A stretch of 64,000 bases of DNA from Paraburkholderia agricolaris (GCF_009455635.1 NZ_QPER01000001.1:1302001-1366000), one strand, 5' to 3'; positions 16,956 to 26,685 are shown, counted from the first letter of the stretch. Program-made: numbers and translations. The notes: a model not told the origin generated them from the letters alone.

Positions 16956-17497
16956 GACTAACCATGTTGGCATTCGATAGCGTAAAGCCGGATTTCGCTC
17001 AATTGCGTATTCGCGATGAACTCAGGTCGACGAAAGCCGCGGTGGACTTCTTACCGGTCCGCGTGAACCTTGCCGGTCGAAGGAGTCTGGAGCGCCCCTT
17101 GGGTAACACAGGTTGTCGGAGAGTTCCACAAGCAGTCGATTTCACTCAATAGATGCAACCTGTCTGGCGAGGTTGTCACCTGGACCACGTGTTGGCAAGA
17201 TCGCGAAAGCCGATGTTCCCCGGGGGGCGATGTCGATCGCCGTGCTCGGGGAATTTCTGTTCTGGGGTGCCCTCGTGAGGCTCCCGAACTCCCGGGCAGG
17301 AAAGCCGACCGGGAGGGGCATTCCGTCCTCTTCGACACGAAGCGGTGCAGTGCCGAGGTCTTTTGCCATTAGCCAGCTCTCTTCGCTTTTCTGGCAATAA
17401 CCTCGCGCGTTTAGAGTCGGCTACGAGTCGCGCACATACACTGAGCGATCGCCGGGTGAAGTGAGCAGTACGTTGTCGTGCGCGAGGCTGTGTGGTC
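16956..17497. other. Noncoding intergenic region, divergent upstream of two genes
   Basis: About 540 bp between the divergently oriented glycosidase gene and the 557-residue gene. I see no frame with a plausible start and ribosome site, no RNA gene and no strong palindrome. It must hold promoters for both flanking genes, but no convincing -35/-10 pair stands out. Confidence 0.4.
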
Positions 17498-19171
17498 ATG
17501 ACTGAGAGAATCAGCGATTCGGACTCGATATCTCCGATCGAAAAGCCGGTTGCGGAAGCACCACTGCAGCAGCCGGCCAGTGCTTCACGGCTGTCGTCGA
17601 TGCCGGCCGAACTCGACGCCTTGCGCGAGAGGCGCGCGGCTGGCGGAGCGCTCGGCAACGTGTCCTCCGCCACTTTTCGCACGGCACGCTCGGCACAACT
17701 CGTGGCAAACGCGGCCGCGTCCCCGCTTTCCCTGCGGTCGGTCGACGGTCCAACGCCCTTTATCCCCGTCAGTTATTCGGCCAGATCCCATGCAGTGATC
17801 GCGCAAAGCCTGGACGGTTCAAACGTCGACATCGCGGTTTATCGTGATGAGTCCAGTCAGGCCGGCGGCTGTGCGGCGATCGAGATCCGCAGCGAAGGGG
17901 GTTACGCGGTAGAACATGCGCAGTTGAGCAGGGTGATCGTCGACGCGGTCAACGCGTACGGCCTGCATCCGGGCAACGGTTTTGTCCTGATCAATGGCGA
18001 CTCATCGATTTCACACACGCCGGCCGCTCTGGAGCGTGCTGTCGGCGACGCACTTGCTTCGCTCGGCTACCGCGAACTCCGGGCACGCGCGATGCGATTT
18101 CCGCACCCCATCACGGGTGATATGACCGGCGGCATACAAGTGGAGGGCACAGCGCCGCCTGCGCTCGATGTCGCACAAGCCGTGGACAGTCCGCGCACTG
18201 TATTGCATTGCCACCAGACCCTCTGGCGAAAGTCACCTGATATTCTGTTCGCGGCTCATGGGCGTTTGCCCAAGGGGCAGGCAGGAGAAGCGTTCCATGT
18301 GCCGCTGGATGCGTACTTCGTCCGTGGCGCGATCCATGCGGACGGTCACGTGATGAGCGCGCATGAGATCGTCTACCGGGTGGTCTCTTCGGGCGCGTAC
18401 CGGTATGGGCAGCAGCTTGCGTTCTTGGCCGAGCCTGATGGCGCGTTTTCCCAGGAGCACATTGACCGGCTCGCGGAGGATATCGCCGACGTGACACAGG
18501 TTCCACTCACGCATATCCGCGACGAACACGCGAAACGCTCACCTGGACCGCCCGGCGCAGCGTTCGAGGTGGTAGCCGAGAACTACGCCCGCTCGATTAC
18601 GCCAGAGCCGGATTTGCGCCGTCCGTCTTCCAGCGGACTGGGCGTGCTTGAGAATTTCGGCAGGGAGAAGGTCGCGTTCAAAGGCCAGGCTCTCGATCCG
18701 CTTTGGGGCGAGCCCGTAGTCGTTACCATTCAGCGCACGCCTAACGGGTCGTCGTTCATCCGCTCGCCGGATCAGATCGTGGAAGCCAAGCGCCGGATTC
18801 AGGCGCTCGGTTATCCTGTGGAGCGAATCAGACGTACCGGCAATATCTTCGGATGTCCCGCATGGATTGCCGAGGAACAAGCCTTGATATTCGATTCGAA
18901 GTCGAACTACCGGGCGGGTTCGAAGCAAAGCCCCGTCCTGAATGCGCAGACGCTTGAACATCTTCAATATATTCGGGCGCTTGCTGCGGAGAGCGGCAAT
19001 GAACTGGTCGACGCGCAGATCGGCATCCGCCGCGACGGTGCCGCTGTATTACGCGACACCGGGCTTGCGAGTCTGACAGGCGTGCATGGCAGCGGACGCG
19101 GTGTCGACGCGCTTCTTGACGTCGTCGAGGCCGAAACGAGGCTTGGCATCGCAAAGCGCGACGAGACATAG
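17498..19171 (+). CDS. Unrecognised 557-residue protein with effector-like N-terminus
   Basis: I start at the ATG at 17498, with GAGG about 10 bases upstream; a GTG two codons earlier is in frame. The product has no Sec signal, lipobox or membrane helix. Its first ~75 residues are Ser/Ala/Pro/Glu-rich (MTERISDSDSISPIEKPV), the composition common in type III secreted proteins. The remainder looks globular and mixed alpha/beta, with motifs such as GFVLINGDSS, a His-rich stretch V-L-H-C-H-Q-T-L and a C-terminal helix-rich end. I recognise no family. It stands alone between divergent and convergent neighbours. Codon use is typical of the window, so recent transfer is not obvious. Function unknown. 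Confidence 0.75.
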   Translation: MTERISDSDSISPIEKPVAEAPLQQPASASRLSSMPAELDALRERRAAGGALGNVSSATFRTARSAQLVANAAASPLSLRSVDGPTPFIPVSYSARSHAVIAQSLDGSNVDIAVYRDESSQAGGCAAIEIRSEGGYAVEHAQLSRVIVDAVNAYGLHPGNGFVLINGDSSISHTPAALERAVGDALASLGYRELRARAMRFPHPITGDMTGGIQVEGTAPPALDVAQAVDSPRTVLHCHQTLWRKSPDILFAAHGRLPKGQAGEAFHVPLDAYFVRGAIHADGHVMSAHEIVYRVVSSGAYRYGQQLAFLAEPDGAFSQEHIDRLAEDIADVTQVPLTHIRDEHAKRSPGPPGAAFEVVAENYARSITPEPDLRRPSSSGLGVLENFGREKVAFKGQALDPLWGEPVVVTIQRTPNGSSFIRSPDQIVEAKRRIQALGYPVERIRRTGNIFGCPAWIAEEQALIFDSKSNYRAGSKQSPVLNAQTLEHLQYIRALAAESGNELVDAQIGIRRDGAAVLRDTGLASLTGVHGSGRGVDALLDVVEAETRLGIAKRDET

Positions 19172-19191
19172 TCGAAGAGATTTTCGGCCCT

Positions 19192-20772
19192 TCACCATAA
19201 CCTCGCCGCAACATCCACAAACAGTATCTTCACGATCGTCATAGCCGGAAAGATCATCGCGTAGCCGATGTCCGGCTTGTCGGTCGCCGTGAGCTTATTG
19301 GCGAAAGCAAGGATCGCCGGATTACCACAGGCGCCGGCGACGATACCCGCCACTTCGTCGTAGGGCAGCCGGTACACCAGGAGGCCCAGGATCAGAACCG
19401 GCACGCCCAGCGCGAGGAGCACGATCGCACCAAGCGCAAGCATCAGCAATCCGGTCTGCGAGACAGTTGCGGCGAACTTCGGCCCTGACGCCATGCCGAC
19501 CTGCGCAAGAAAAATCGTCAGCCCGAGGTTGCGCAGCACGAGGTTCGCGGGCAGCGGCATCGTCCAGTTGACGCTGCCGGTTCGGCGCAGTTTGCCTAAC
19601 ACGAGCGCCACGATCAACACGCCGCATAGGCCGAGCGCGAGCTTGCCCAGACCCGGCAGCGGAATCTGGATCGCCCCGACCAGAAAACCCAGCGCCATCC
19701 CCAGACCGACCGAAATGTAGCTGAACTCGGCGGTGCCCTTGATCGAATCGCCAAAGAAGGTCCGCAATGCCGGAAACGCCGCGCGCTGTGTCAGCAAGCC
19801 AACACGATCGCCGTATTCGAGGATGAGATCGGGGTTTGGCATGACGTCCGCGTCGCCGCGCCGCACATGCGCGACGATCGAACCGTCCGGCATCTTCAGT
19901 TCGCCGAGTGTGCGGCCCACTACATTCGCCCGCGACGCGAACACACGCAGATAGTCGAGATCGCCACGGTCTCGCAGAACCCGTCCAGGGGCTGCTTCGC
20001 CGAGCCGCTTGCGGGCTTCGGCGAGCGCATCTTTTTCCGGACTGACGGCGAGCACCACATCGTTCTCAGTCAGCACGAGTTCAGGCGTGGCCGGCGCGTT
20101 GTGATGCGCGCTGCGTACCGCGACGATCTGTACGTTGGCGGGTAGGGCGGCAACCGTCTCGCCGAGCGTCTTGCCGCTGAAAACAGGATTGCGCAGCGCG
20201 ATTTCGAGGATTTCAAGGCCGGTGTTGGAGGCCGTTCTGATCTTCGGCGCGAGGATCGCGAACGCCAGATAGAGCAACAGGATCGGACCAGCCACGCCAA
20301 ATGGGTAGGATACCGAATAGCCGACTGCTGCGTCTTCGGTGCCGAGGCTTGCAATGGCCGCCTGCAACGCAGCCGTGCTGGTGCCCGAACCGGAGAAGAG
20401 ACCGAGTGCATAGCCCGGATTCAGGTGCATGATTCTCTGAATCGCGAAGCTCGCTGCCCCCGCGCATAGCACGCCGATCAACGCGAGAATGTTCGCACGC
20501 CGGCCGGCGGCGCTGGTCAGCCCGAGGAAAAACTGTTTGCCGTACTGCACGCCGACCGTGTAGAGGAAGAGCGACAAGCCGAGCGTGCCGATCATCGGTG
20601 CAGGTGCCGATTTTGGCGCGAACCAGCCGGCGGCGAGTGCAACGAACAACACAGCGCCGACGCCAAGTGAAAACCCTTTGATATTGATTTCGCCGACGAA
20701 ATAACCTACCGCGATGGTAAGGAACAACGTCATTAAAGGCTGCTGCTCGAGAAGCGTCTTCAGGAAATCCAC
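19192..20772 (-). CDS. AspT/YidE/YbjL-type transporter with central TrkA-C (RCK_C) domains
   Basis: A 526-residue inner-membrane protein with two membrane halves of five or six helices each (about 1-185 and 355-526) that resemble each other. They flank two cytoplasmic TrkA-C/RCK_C regulatory domains (about 195-345), for example around F-S-G-K-T-L-G-E-T-V and V-V-G-R-T-L-G-E-L. This is the AspT/YidE/YbjL arrangement (aspartate:alanine exchanger superfamily). AspT itself swaps aspartate for alanine; substrates of the YidE-like members are mostly unknown. There is no decarboxylase gene beside it, which argues against a classical Asp/Ala antiport couple. It lies convergent to the 557-residue gene with a 20-bp gap. 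Confidence 0.87.
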   Translation of the reverse strand: MDFLKTLLEQQPLMTLFLTIAVGYFVGEINIKGFSLGVGAVLFVALAAGWFAPKSAPAPMIGTLGLSLFLYTVGVQYGKQFFLGLTSAAGRRANILALIGVLCAGAASFAIQRIMHLNPGYALGLFSGSGTSTAALQAAIASLGTEDAAVGYSVSYPFGVAGPILLLYLAFAILAPKIRTASNTGLEILEIALRNPVFSGKTLGETVAALPANVQIVAVRSAHHNAPATPELVLTENDVVLAVSPEKDALAEARKRLGEAAPGRVLRDRGDLDYLRVFASRANVVGRTLGELKMPDGSIVAHVRRGDADVMPNPDLILEYGDRVGLLTQRAAFPALRTFFGDSIKGTAEFSYISVGLGMALGFLVGAIQIPLPGLGKLALGLCGVLIVALVLGKLRRTGSVNWTMPLPANLVLRNLGLTIFLAQVGMASGPKFAATVSQTGLLMLALGAIVLLALGVPVLILGLLVYRLPYDEVAGIVAGACGNPAILAFANKLTATDKPDIGYAMIFPAMTIVKILFVDVAARLW

Positions 20773-20852
20773 GTTGCCTCCGATAGGGGGTGAGACGTCG
20801 GGTTCTGCCGGTTTCCTGCGACTGCGCTGCTTATGCTGAATGAGTCAGAGAG

Positions 20853-20868
20853 CCGCCCTCGCGGGCGG
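20853..20868 (-). terminator. GC hairpin downstream of the pim operon
   Basis: CCGCCC (20853-20858), loop TCGC and GGGCGG (20863-20868) form a perfect 6-bp stem about 60 bp after the last gene of the acyl-CoA dehydrogenase operon. There is no clear T-run, so this is a weak terminator call. Confidence 0.35.
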
Positions 20869-20925
20869 GATGTTCGCCAGTATCTAACAGATTGCGGTTT
20901 TTTTCCTTGTGTTTGAAACCGGGCC

Positions 20926-22056
20926 TCAACCTTTGCCGAGTGCGATATACCGTTCGAGATGGTGATCTTCATCGCCCAGTTGATGGTCGATCATCACGAG
21001 GCGTTTTGCATAGTGAGCCAGTGGCAACTCCCATGTCATGCCGATACCGCCATGCAGTTGAATGCACTCCTCGGCGACCAACGCGCCAATCCTGCCAATG
21101 CTGTACTTTGCCGCTGAAATGGCGCGTTCCCGCACCGTGCGTTCAGACTCAAGCGCTGCCGCGCCGTTGATCACCGCCGAGCGTGCCTGTTCGATCTCGA
21201 GCAGCAGATCGGCCATCCGATGCTGCAAGGCCTGGAAGCTGCCGATCGGCACGCCGAACTGCTTGCGTGTGCGCAGATACTCGAGCGTGTAATCTTTCGC
21301 GACATCCATCGCGCCCACCGCTTCGGAGCACAAGGCAAGCACGCCGCAACTGATCGCGTATTCGAGCGTCGCAAAACCTTCACCCGTCATACCGAGTATG
21401 GCGTCATCACTCAGCGTGACATTGTCGAACGTGACCTCGGCTGCACGGCCGCCGTCGATCTTGCGGTAGCCGCGCACGCTGACACCTGCTGCGTCGCGCG
21501 GGACGAGAAAGAGGGTGATGCCGGCTTCTTCATCTTCAGCACCGGCTGTGCGTGCCGAGACGAGAAAGAGGGCAGCGTTCTCGCCTTGCTGGACCACCGC
21601 TTTCGCGCCGCTAAGCTTCCACTGGTTCCCGTTGCGTTCCGCGCGTGTCGTTACGCGTGAGAGTTCGTAGTGGCCGTCCGGCTCGCCATGCGCGAGCGCC
21701 ACGATGCGGGAGCCGTCGATCAGATCGCCCAGCGTGGCCTTTTGCGTTTCATTGCCGCCATGGGCGATTGCCTGGCCGACCATGAGCGTATCGAGAAACG
21801 GCTCGACCACGAGTCCGCGACCCAGACATTCGAATACGACCGCGATATCGAAACCGCCGCCGCCAAAACCGCCATCCGCTTCATCGAACAACGCGCCGAC
21901 AATGCCGAGTTCCGCAAATCGATTCCATAGGTCGGTGCTAAAGCCTTCGGGCGAGCGTGCAATCCGGTCGCGGGTTTCGAACCTGTATTGCTCCGTGATG
22001 AAGCGGTTGAGCGTATCCGCCAGCATGCGGCGGTCTTCGGTGTGCTGAAAATTCAT
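20926..22056 (-). CDS. pimD: Acyl-CoA dehydrogenase, PimD-type (small subunit)
   Basis: A 376-residue FAD-dependent acyl-CoA dehydrogenase. The family fold shows in the N-terminal helical domain, the beta domain (S-G-A-K-A-V-V-Q-Q-G-E-N-A) and the C-terminal helices with R-K-Q-F-G-V-P-I-G-S-F-Q-A-L-Q-H and H-G-G-I-G-M-T-W-E. In the pimeloyl-CoA degradation (pim) system of Rhodopseudomonas, PimC and PimD are the large and small subunits of a dehydrogenase acting on medium-chain dicarboxyl- or acyl-CoA. The gene starts 12 bases after pimC on the same strand. Pairing and order support the PimCD assignment; the true chain-length range is not visible. Confidence 0.82.
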   Translation of the reverse strand: MNFQHTEDRRMLADTLNRFITEQYRFETRDRIARSPEGFSTDLWNRFAELGIVGALFDEADGGFGGGGFDIAVVFECLGRGLVVEPFLDTLMVGQAIAHGGNETQKATLGDLIDGSRIVALAHGEPDGHYELSRVTTRAERNGNQWKLSGAKAVVQQGENAALFLVSARTAGAEDEEAGITLFLVPRDAAGVSVRGYRKIDGGRAAEVTFDNVTLSDDAILGMTGEGFATLEYAISCGVLALCSEAVGAMDVAKDYTLEYLRTRKQFGVPIGSFQALQHRMADLLLEIEQARSAVINGAAALESERTVRERAISAAKYSIGRIGALVAEECIQLHGGIGMTWELPLAHYAKRLVMIDHQLGDEDHHLERYIALGKG

Positions 22057-22068
22057 GGCGTTCGCCCC

Positions 22069-23277
22069 TTAAAGTCCCAGGATCATTTTGGAAATGATGT
22101 TCTTCTGGATTTCGTTGGAGCCGCCGAAGATCGACAGCTTGCGGTTATTGAAGTAAAGCGACGCAGCGCTTGCCGCTTCGTCGGGGCCGACCGGCGTGCC
22201 TTCGAAACCGTCGTACAAGGCTTCCTCGACAAACGGCTGCGCATACGGTCCCATCGCGCGGCGCGTCAGCGAAGAGATTTCCTGGCGGATCTCGGTGCCG
22301 CGAATCTTCAGCATTGAACTTTCGGCACCCGGCACACCGCCGCCGGCTACTGCTGCGATCACGCGCAGGTTGGTGGTCTTCATGTTCTCCAGATCGATCT
22401 CGACGCGCGCCATGCGGGCGGCAAACGACGGATCATCCGCCAGCGGCCTGCCGTTGCGCCGCTGTTTCGCAGCGATCTTGCGCAGCCGGTTGAAGGCGGC
22501 CACCGAGAAGCCGACGCCCGCGATATTGGTCCGCTCGTACGTGAGCAGATATTTGGCGTAGGTCCAGCCCTTGTTTTCTTCGCCCACGAGGTTCTCGACG
22601 GGCACGCGGACGTCCGTGAAAAACACCTCGTTGACTTCGTGCTCGCCGTCGAGCGTGATGATCGGGCGCACTTCGACACCGGGCGTATTCATGTCGATCA
22701 GCAGTAAGCTGATGCCTTCCTGCTTGCGCACGTCGGTCGCGCTGCGCACGAGGCAGAAGATCATGTTCGCGTAGTGGCCGAGCGTGGTCCATGTTTTCTG
22801 ACCGTTGACGATGTAGTGCTCGCCTTGCGCGTCGCTGCCGCGTATCGCGGTGGTCTTGACCGAGGCGAGGTCCGAGCCCGCGCCCGGTTCCGAGTAGCCT
22901 TGGCACCACCAGTCGGAGCCGTCGAGAATGCGTGGCAACCAGTGCTGTTTTTGCGCCTCGTTGCCGTATTTGATCAATACCGGCCCGAGCATGTTGACGC
23001 CGAACGGCACGACACGCGGCGCACCCGCCAACGCGCATTCGTTCTCGAAGATAAATTTCTGCACGGCGTTCCAGCCTGGGCCGCCGTACTCCTTCGGCCA
23101 ATGATTGGCGAGCCAGCCTTGCGCGTTGAGAATCGCGTGCCATTCGGCCATGTCGTCGCGTGTGAGACGGCGGCCGCCGTGTACCTTGACGGCGAGCCGT
23201 TGCGGGAGCTTGTCGTGCAAAAAGCGCTGTACGTCGGCGCGAAAAGCCTCTTCGTCAGGCGTGAAGTTCAGATCCAT
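22069..23277 (-). CDS. pimC: Acyl-CoA dehydrogenase, PimC-type (large subunit)
   Basis: A 402-residue acyl-CoA dehydrogenase. Recognisable landmarks are the N-terminal helical domain, W-C-Q-G-Y-S-E-P-G-A-G-S-D-L-A-S (flavin contact), V-N-G-Q-K-T-W-T-T and the C-terminal F-G-G-S-N-E-I-Q-K-N end. The protein lies between the FadB/J-like gene (97 bp upstream) and pimD (12 bp downstream), all on the minus strand, so the three form one beta-oxidation operon. Electrons would pass to electron-transfer flavoprotein. Confidence 0.85.
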   Translation of the reverse strand: MDLNFTPDEEAFRADVQRFLHDKLPQRLAVKVHGGRRLTRDDMAEWHAILNAQGWLANHWPKEYGGPGWNAVQKFIFENECALAGAPRVVPFGVNMLGPVLIKYGNEAQKQHWLPRILDGSDWWCQGYSEPGAGSDLASVKTTAIRGSDAQGEHYIVNGQKTWTTLGHYANMIFCLVRSATDVRKQEGISLLLIDMNTPGVEVRPIITLDGEHEVNEVFFTDVRVPVENLVGEENKGWTYAKYLLTYERTNIAGVGFSVAAFNRLRKIAAKQRRNGRPLADDPSFAARMARVEIDLENMKTTNLRVIAAVAGGGVPGAESSMLKIRGTEIRQEISSLTRRAMGPYAQPFVEEALYDGFEGTPVGPDEAASAASLYFNNRKLSIFGGSNEIQKNIISKMILGL

Positions 23278-23374
23278 GATGGGTTTTTTCCTTGATGTTT
23301 AGCGGGCCCGTGGGCCGGCTGACCGGTTAGGCTCAGGCCGTCACCGGTCAGCATGCGCCAGATGACGGGCGCTC

Positions 23375-25495
23375 TCAAGCTGTCTGGTTGAGGCTCGCGA
23401 AATCGGCGCCGCGTTCGACCAGGTCGACCAGCAACGGCGACGCGCGCCAGAAGAGCGGGTCTTCTCTCGCGAACTCGCGAATGTCGGCGAGAACCGTGGC
23501 GAGACCAACCGTATCGGCGTATTTCATCGGGCCGCCACGATAGCGCGGAAAACCGTAGCCATAGAGGAAGGTTACGTCGACGTCGAGCGGGCGCAGCGCG
23601 ATGCCTTCGTGCACGACGTTTGCCCCTTCGTTGATCATGACGGCCATGTAACGGCGGATGATTTCTTCGTCGGTGAACGTACGCGGCGTGACGCCGGCGC
23701 GCTCACGCTCGGCTTCGATGATGGCTTCGACCTCGGGGTCGGGCGTGCCGGTGCGCGAACCTTCGGGGTACAGATAGAAACCACGGCCGGTCTTCTGGCC
23801 GAACCAGCCGCGTTCGCAAAGACGGTCGGCGATCTGCACGTAGCGTGCGTCGGGGTTGCGGGTGGCGGCGCGCCGCTTGCGCGTGGCCCAGCCAATGTCG
23901 CCGCCCGCCAGATCGACTACCTGGAACGGGCCCATCGGGAAGCCGAACGCACGCACGGCCGCATCGATCTGATAGGGCGACGCACCGTCTTCCATCATCG
24001 CGTCCGCCGCGCTGCGATACACCGCCAGCACGCGATTGCCGATAAAGCCGTCGCACACGCCGGCCCGCACCGGTGTCTTGCGCAGCTTCTTCGCGAGTTC
24101 GAAGGCCGTGGCCACCACGTCTGCGCTGACCTGCTTCGGCACGACCACTTCCAGCAGCTTCATGATGTTGGCGGGCGAGAAGAAGTGCAGGCCGATCACG
24201 TCCGCGGGGCGCGAAATGCTGGAGGCAATCGCGTCGATGTCGAGATACGACGTGTTGGTGGCGAGCACCGAGCCGGCTTTGCAGACACGGTCGAGTTCAG
24301 CGAATACGGCTTGTTTCACCGACAGGTCCTCGAATACGGCTTCGATCACCAGATCGGCGTCGGCGAGCGCGTCGTACGAGGTGCTGCCCTGCCAGCGCGT
24401 CATCACGTCCGCTTTCTTCTCAGCAGTCATGCGGCCTTTGGCGATCAGGCCGTCGTAGACCTTTTCGATGTGCGCGCGGCCGCGTGCGAGCGACGCGTCG
24501 TCGCGTTCGATCATCGTTACGGGCAAGCCGGCATCGAGCACGGCGACGGCGATACCCGCGCCCATGGTGCCGCCGCCCACTACGCCGATCCGGTTCAGTG
24601 CGCGTGGCTTTGCGTCGCGTGTTTCCGGCGCCTTGAGCACCTCGCGTTCGGCAAAGAACGCGTGAATCAGGCCGGCGCGCTGCGGGCTATCGAGGCATTC
24701 CAGGAACAGTTTGCGCTCGAGCCGCAGGCCGTCTTCGAATGTTTGTTCGACAGCCGCTTGCACGGCATCGACGATCTTGAGCGGAGAGAACAGGCCACGC
24801 GATTTCTTCGCCGTTTCCGCGCGCGCCGCGGTGACGGCGGCGAGGCTCGCGGCGCGGTCGCTTAGTGCGGCGGCGTCGCGCGTGCGGCGTACCGGCGCGT
24901 GAGCGGCCAGTAGTTCGTGCACATAGGCGAGGCCTTCTGCGAGGATGTCGTCGCTGCTGCCGAGCCGGTCGATGAGGCCGAGCGCGAGCGCTTCCTTCGC
25001 GCCGGCATGGCGGCCGCTCAGGATCAGGTCAAGGGCCGCCTGCGCGCCGACCAGGCGCGGCGTGCGCTGTGTGCCACCCGCGCCCGGCAGCAGGCCGAGC
25101 TGTACCTCGGGCAAACCGAGCTTCGCGCCATCCACGGCAAGCCGGTAGTGTGCCGCGAGGGCCACTTCCAGCCCGCCACCGAGCGCGGCGCCGTGGATCG
25201 CGGCCACCACCGGCTTCGAACACGCTTCGATTTGATTGCACACGTCCGGCAGCGAAGGCGGCACCGGCGGCTTGCCGAACTCGCGAATATCCGCACCCGC
25301 GATGAAATTGCGCCCGGCGCCGACGATCAGCACCGCCTCGACGGCCTTGTCGGTCTCCGCGGCTTCGATGGCGGCGAGCAGGCCGCGCCGCACGTCGGCG
25401 GACAGCGCGTTGACCGGCGGATGGTCGATGGTGACCAGCAGGACTTTGCCGCGCAGTTCGCGCGTGACAACGTCGGCGGAAGGGGTGGGGGTCAT
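23375..25495 (-). CDS. Bifunctional enoyl-CoA hydratase / 3-hydroxyacyl-CoA dehydrogenase (FadB/FadJ-like)
   Basis: A 706-residue protein carrying the middle two beta-oxidation steps. Residues about 10-190 form a crotonase domain (N-F-I-A-G-A-D-I-R-E-F and an oxyanion region A-L-G-G-G-L-E-V-A-L). Residues about 300-480 hold the NAD-binding domain (G-V-V-G-G-G-T-M-G-A-G-I-A) and 485-700 the two helical dehydrogenase domains. It is the first gene of the operon with pimC and pimD. No thiolase gene is nearby, so the last step must be encoded elsewhere. Divergent from the LysR regulator, which probably controls it. Confidence 0.92.
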   Translation of the reverse strand: MTPTPSADVVTRELRGKVLLVTIDHPPVNALSADVRRGLLAAIEAAETDKAVEAVLIVGAGRNFIAGADIREFGKPPVPPSLPDVCNQIEACSKPVVAAIHGAALGGGLEVALAAHYRLAVDGAKLGLPEVQLGLLPGAGGTQRTPRLVGAQAALDLILSGRHAGAKEALALGLIDRLGSSDDILAEGLAYVHELLAAHAPVRRTRDAAALSDRAASLAAVTAARAETAKKSRGLFSPLKIVDAVQAAVEQTFEDGLRLERKLFLECLDSPQRAGLIHAFFAEREVLKAPETRDAKPRALNRIGVVGGGTMGAGIAVAVLDAGLPVTMIERDDASLARGRAHIEKVYDGLIAKGRMTAEKKADVMTRWQGSTSYDALADADLVIEAVFEDLSVKQAVFAELDRVCKAGSVLATNTSYLDIDAIASSISRPADVIGLHFFSPANIMKLLEVVVPKQVSADVVATAFELAKKLRKTPVRAGVCDGFIGNRVLAVYRSAADAMMEDGASPYQIDAAVRAFGFPMGPFQVVDLAGGDIGWATRKRRAATRNPDARYVQIADRLCERGWFGQKTGRGFYLYPEGSRTGTPDPEVEAIIEAERERAGVTPRTFTDEEIIRRYMAVMINEGANVVHEGIALRPLDVDVTFLYGYGFPRYRGGPMKYADTVGLATVLADIREFAREDPLFWRASPLLVDLVERGADFASLNQTA

Positions 25496-25603
25496 CGTGT
25501 CGTCTCCTGACTGTTTGCTAGCGAATCAAATCGGATCAAATCGAGCCAGAGCGGGGCATACCGGGTCTGGCGAATTCTCCGATTCTCGGTTGGTCAAGGT
25601 TTA

Positions 25604-25650
25604 TTGACAATTACATAGACCGTTGACAGACTGTCAAAATTATTTTGACA
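25604..25650. promoter_or_regulatory. Candidate LysR operator with perfect palindrome between divergent genes
   Basis: The 166-bp divergent gap contains TTGACAG-A-CTGTCAA (25623-25637), a perfect 15-bp palindrome of the T-N11-A kind bound by LysR proteins. Further TTGACA half-sites lie at 25604-25609 and 25645-25650. The half-sites also match -35 hexamers, so operator and promoter may overlap. Confidence 0.55.
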
Positions 25651-25661
25651 AAGGCAGCATC

Positions 25662-26570
25662 ATGGACGTCAATTCGCTGACCCTGCTGGTTGATATCCTC
25701 GATGCAGGCAACCTGAGCGAAGCTGCCCGCCGGCTGAAAATGAGCCGGGCGAACGTGAGTTATCACCTGAACCAGTTAGAGCGCTCGATCGGCCTGCAAC
25801 TCGTGAGGCGCACCACACGCCGGGTCGAGGCGACTGAAATCGGCCTGCAGTTATACGAGCATGGCCGCACGATCCAGAACGCGCTGCTGGCTGCGCGCGA
25901 GTCGGTTACCACGCTCGGGCAGAGCTTGCAGGGGCGGGTGCGATTGAGTGTGCCGAGCGGCTATGGGCAACTGGTGATGTCGGATTGGCTGATCGCGTTC
26001 AAGCGTCTCTATCCCGGCATCGTGCTCGACGTGATGTTTGAGAATCGCGTTGAGGATCTGATGCGCGACGAGGTCGACATTGCGGTTCGGGTGATGTCCG
26101 AACCGCCGCAGAATCTCGTCGCGCGCGACATGGGGCCGGTGCGCTACGTTGCGTGTGCTTCGCCGGATTTTGCCGGAAGCCGTGGCATGCCGGCGCGGCT
26201 TGACGATTTGCGCACGGCGCCGGTGATTACGTCGGCGGTGGTTGGCAGACAGTTGCGGGTGGCCGCGTATTTGCGTGAAGAGCGCCATGAAGTGCTGCTC
26301 GAACCGGCGATTATTTCGGAAAACTTTCTGTTCTTGCGTCAGGCGGTGCTGGCGGGCCTGGGTGTCGGACTGGTGCCGGACTACGTGGTGCAGGACGACC
26401 TGCGTCGCGGCGCTGTGGTGACGGCGCTGGATGAATGGCGTTTAAGCATCTTCGGTACGAACATGTACATGCTCTATATGCCGAATCGTCATCACACGCG
26501 GGCCGCGGCGAGTTTTATCGAGTTCATTCTGGAGCAGGCGCACGGCAGCGGGAGATGCGGCGCCGGCTGA
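25662..26570 (+). CDS. LysR-family transcriptional regulator
   Basis: A 302-residue DNA-binding regulator; the ATG at 25662 follows AAGG 7-8 bases upstream and begins the conserved M-D-V-N-S-L-T-L-L-V-D-I-L. Residues about 1-62 form the winged HTH (L-S-E-A-A-R-R-L-K-M-S-R-A-N-V-S-Y-H); about 90-295 is the periplasmic-binding-like effector domain. It is divergent from the FadB/J-pimCD operon and probably activates or represses it in response to an acyl-CoA or dicarboxylate, by inference from position. Confidence 0.9.
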   Translation: MDVNSLTLLVDILDAGNLSEAARRLKMSRANVSYHLNQLERSIGLQLVRRTTRRVEATEIGLQLYEHGRTIQNALLAARESVTTLGQSLQGRVRLSVPSGYGQLVMSDWLIAFKRLYPGIVLDVMFENRVEDLMRDEVDIAVRVMSEPPQNLVARDMGPVRYVACASPDFAGSRGMPARLDDLRTAPVITSAVVGRQLRVAAYLREERHEVLLEPAIISENFLFLRQAVLAGLGVGLVPDYVVQDDLRRGAVVTALDEWRLSIFGTNMYMLYMPNRHHTRAAASFIEFILEQAHGSGRCGAG

Positions 26571-26685
26571 GCCGGAGCGGAGCGATTTTCTTCCTGGTTA
26601 CACCGCTGCCTTGCTCGCGGTATGCTTGACGAAACGGCGCGATAGCCGTGCAGGTGGCAGCACACGAATCTCGGGGGAGACACAG

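Noticed and set aside
17370..17400. Possible hrp-box-like TTCG-N16-CTCG before the 557-residue gene
   Set aside because: The second half has a mismatch to TTCG and no suitable -10 follows at the expected spacing; too weak to call a type III promoter.
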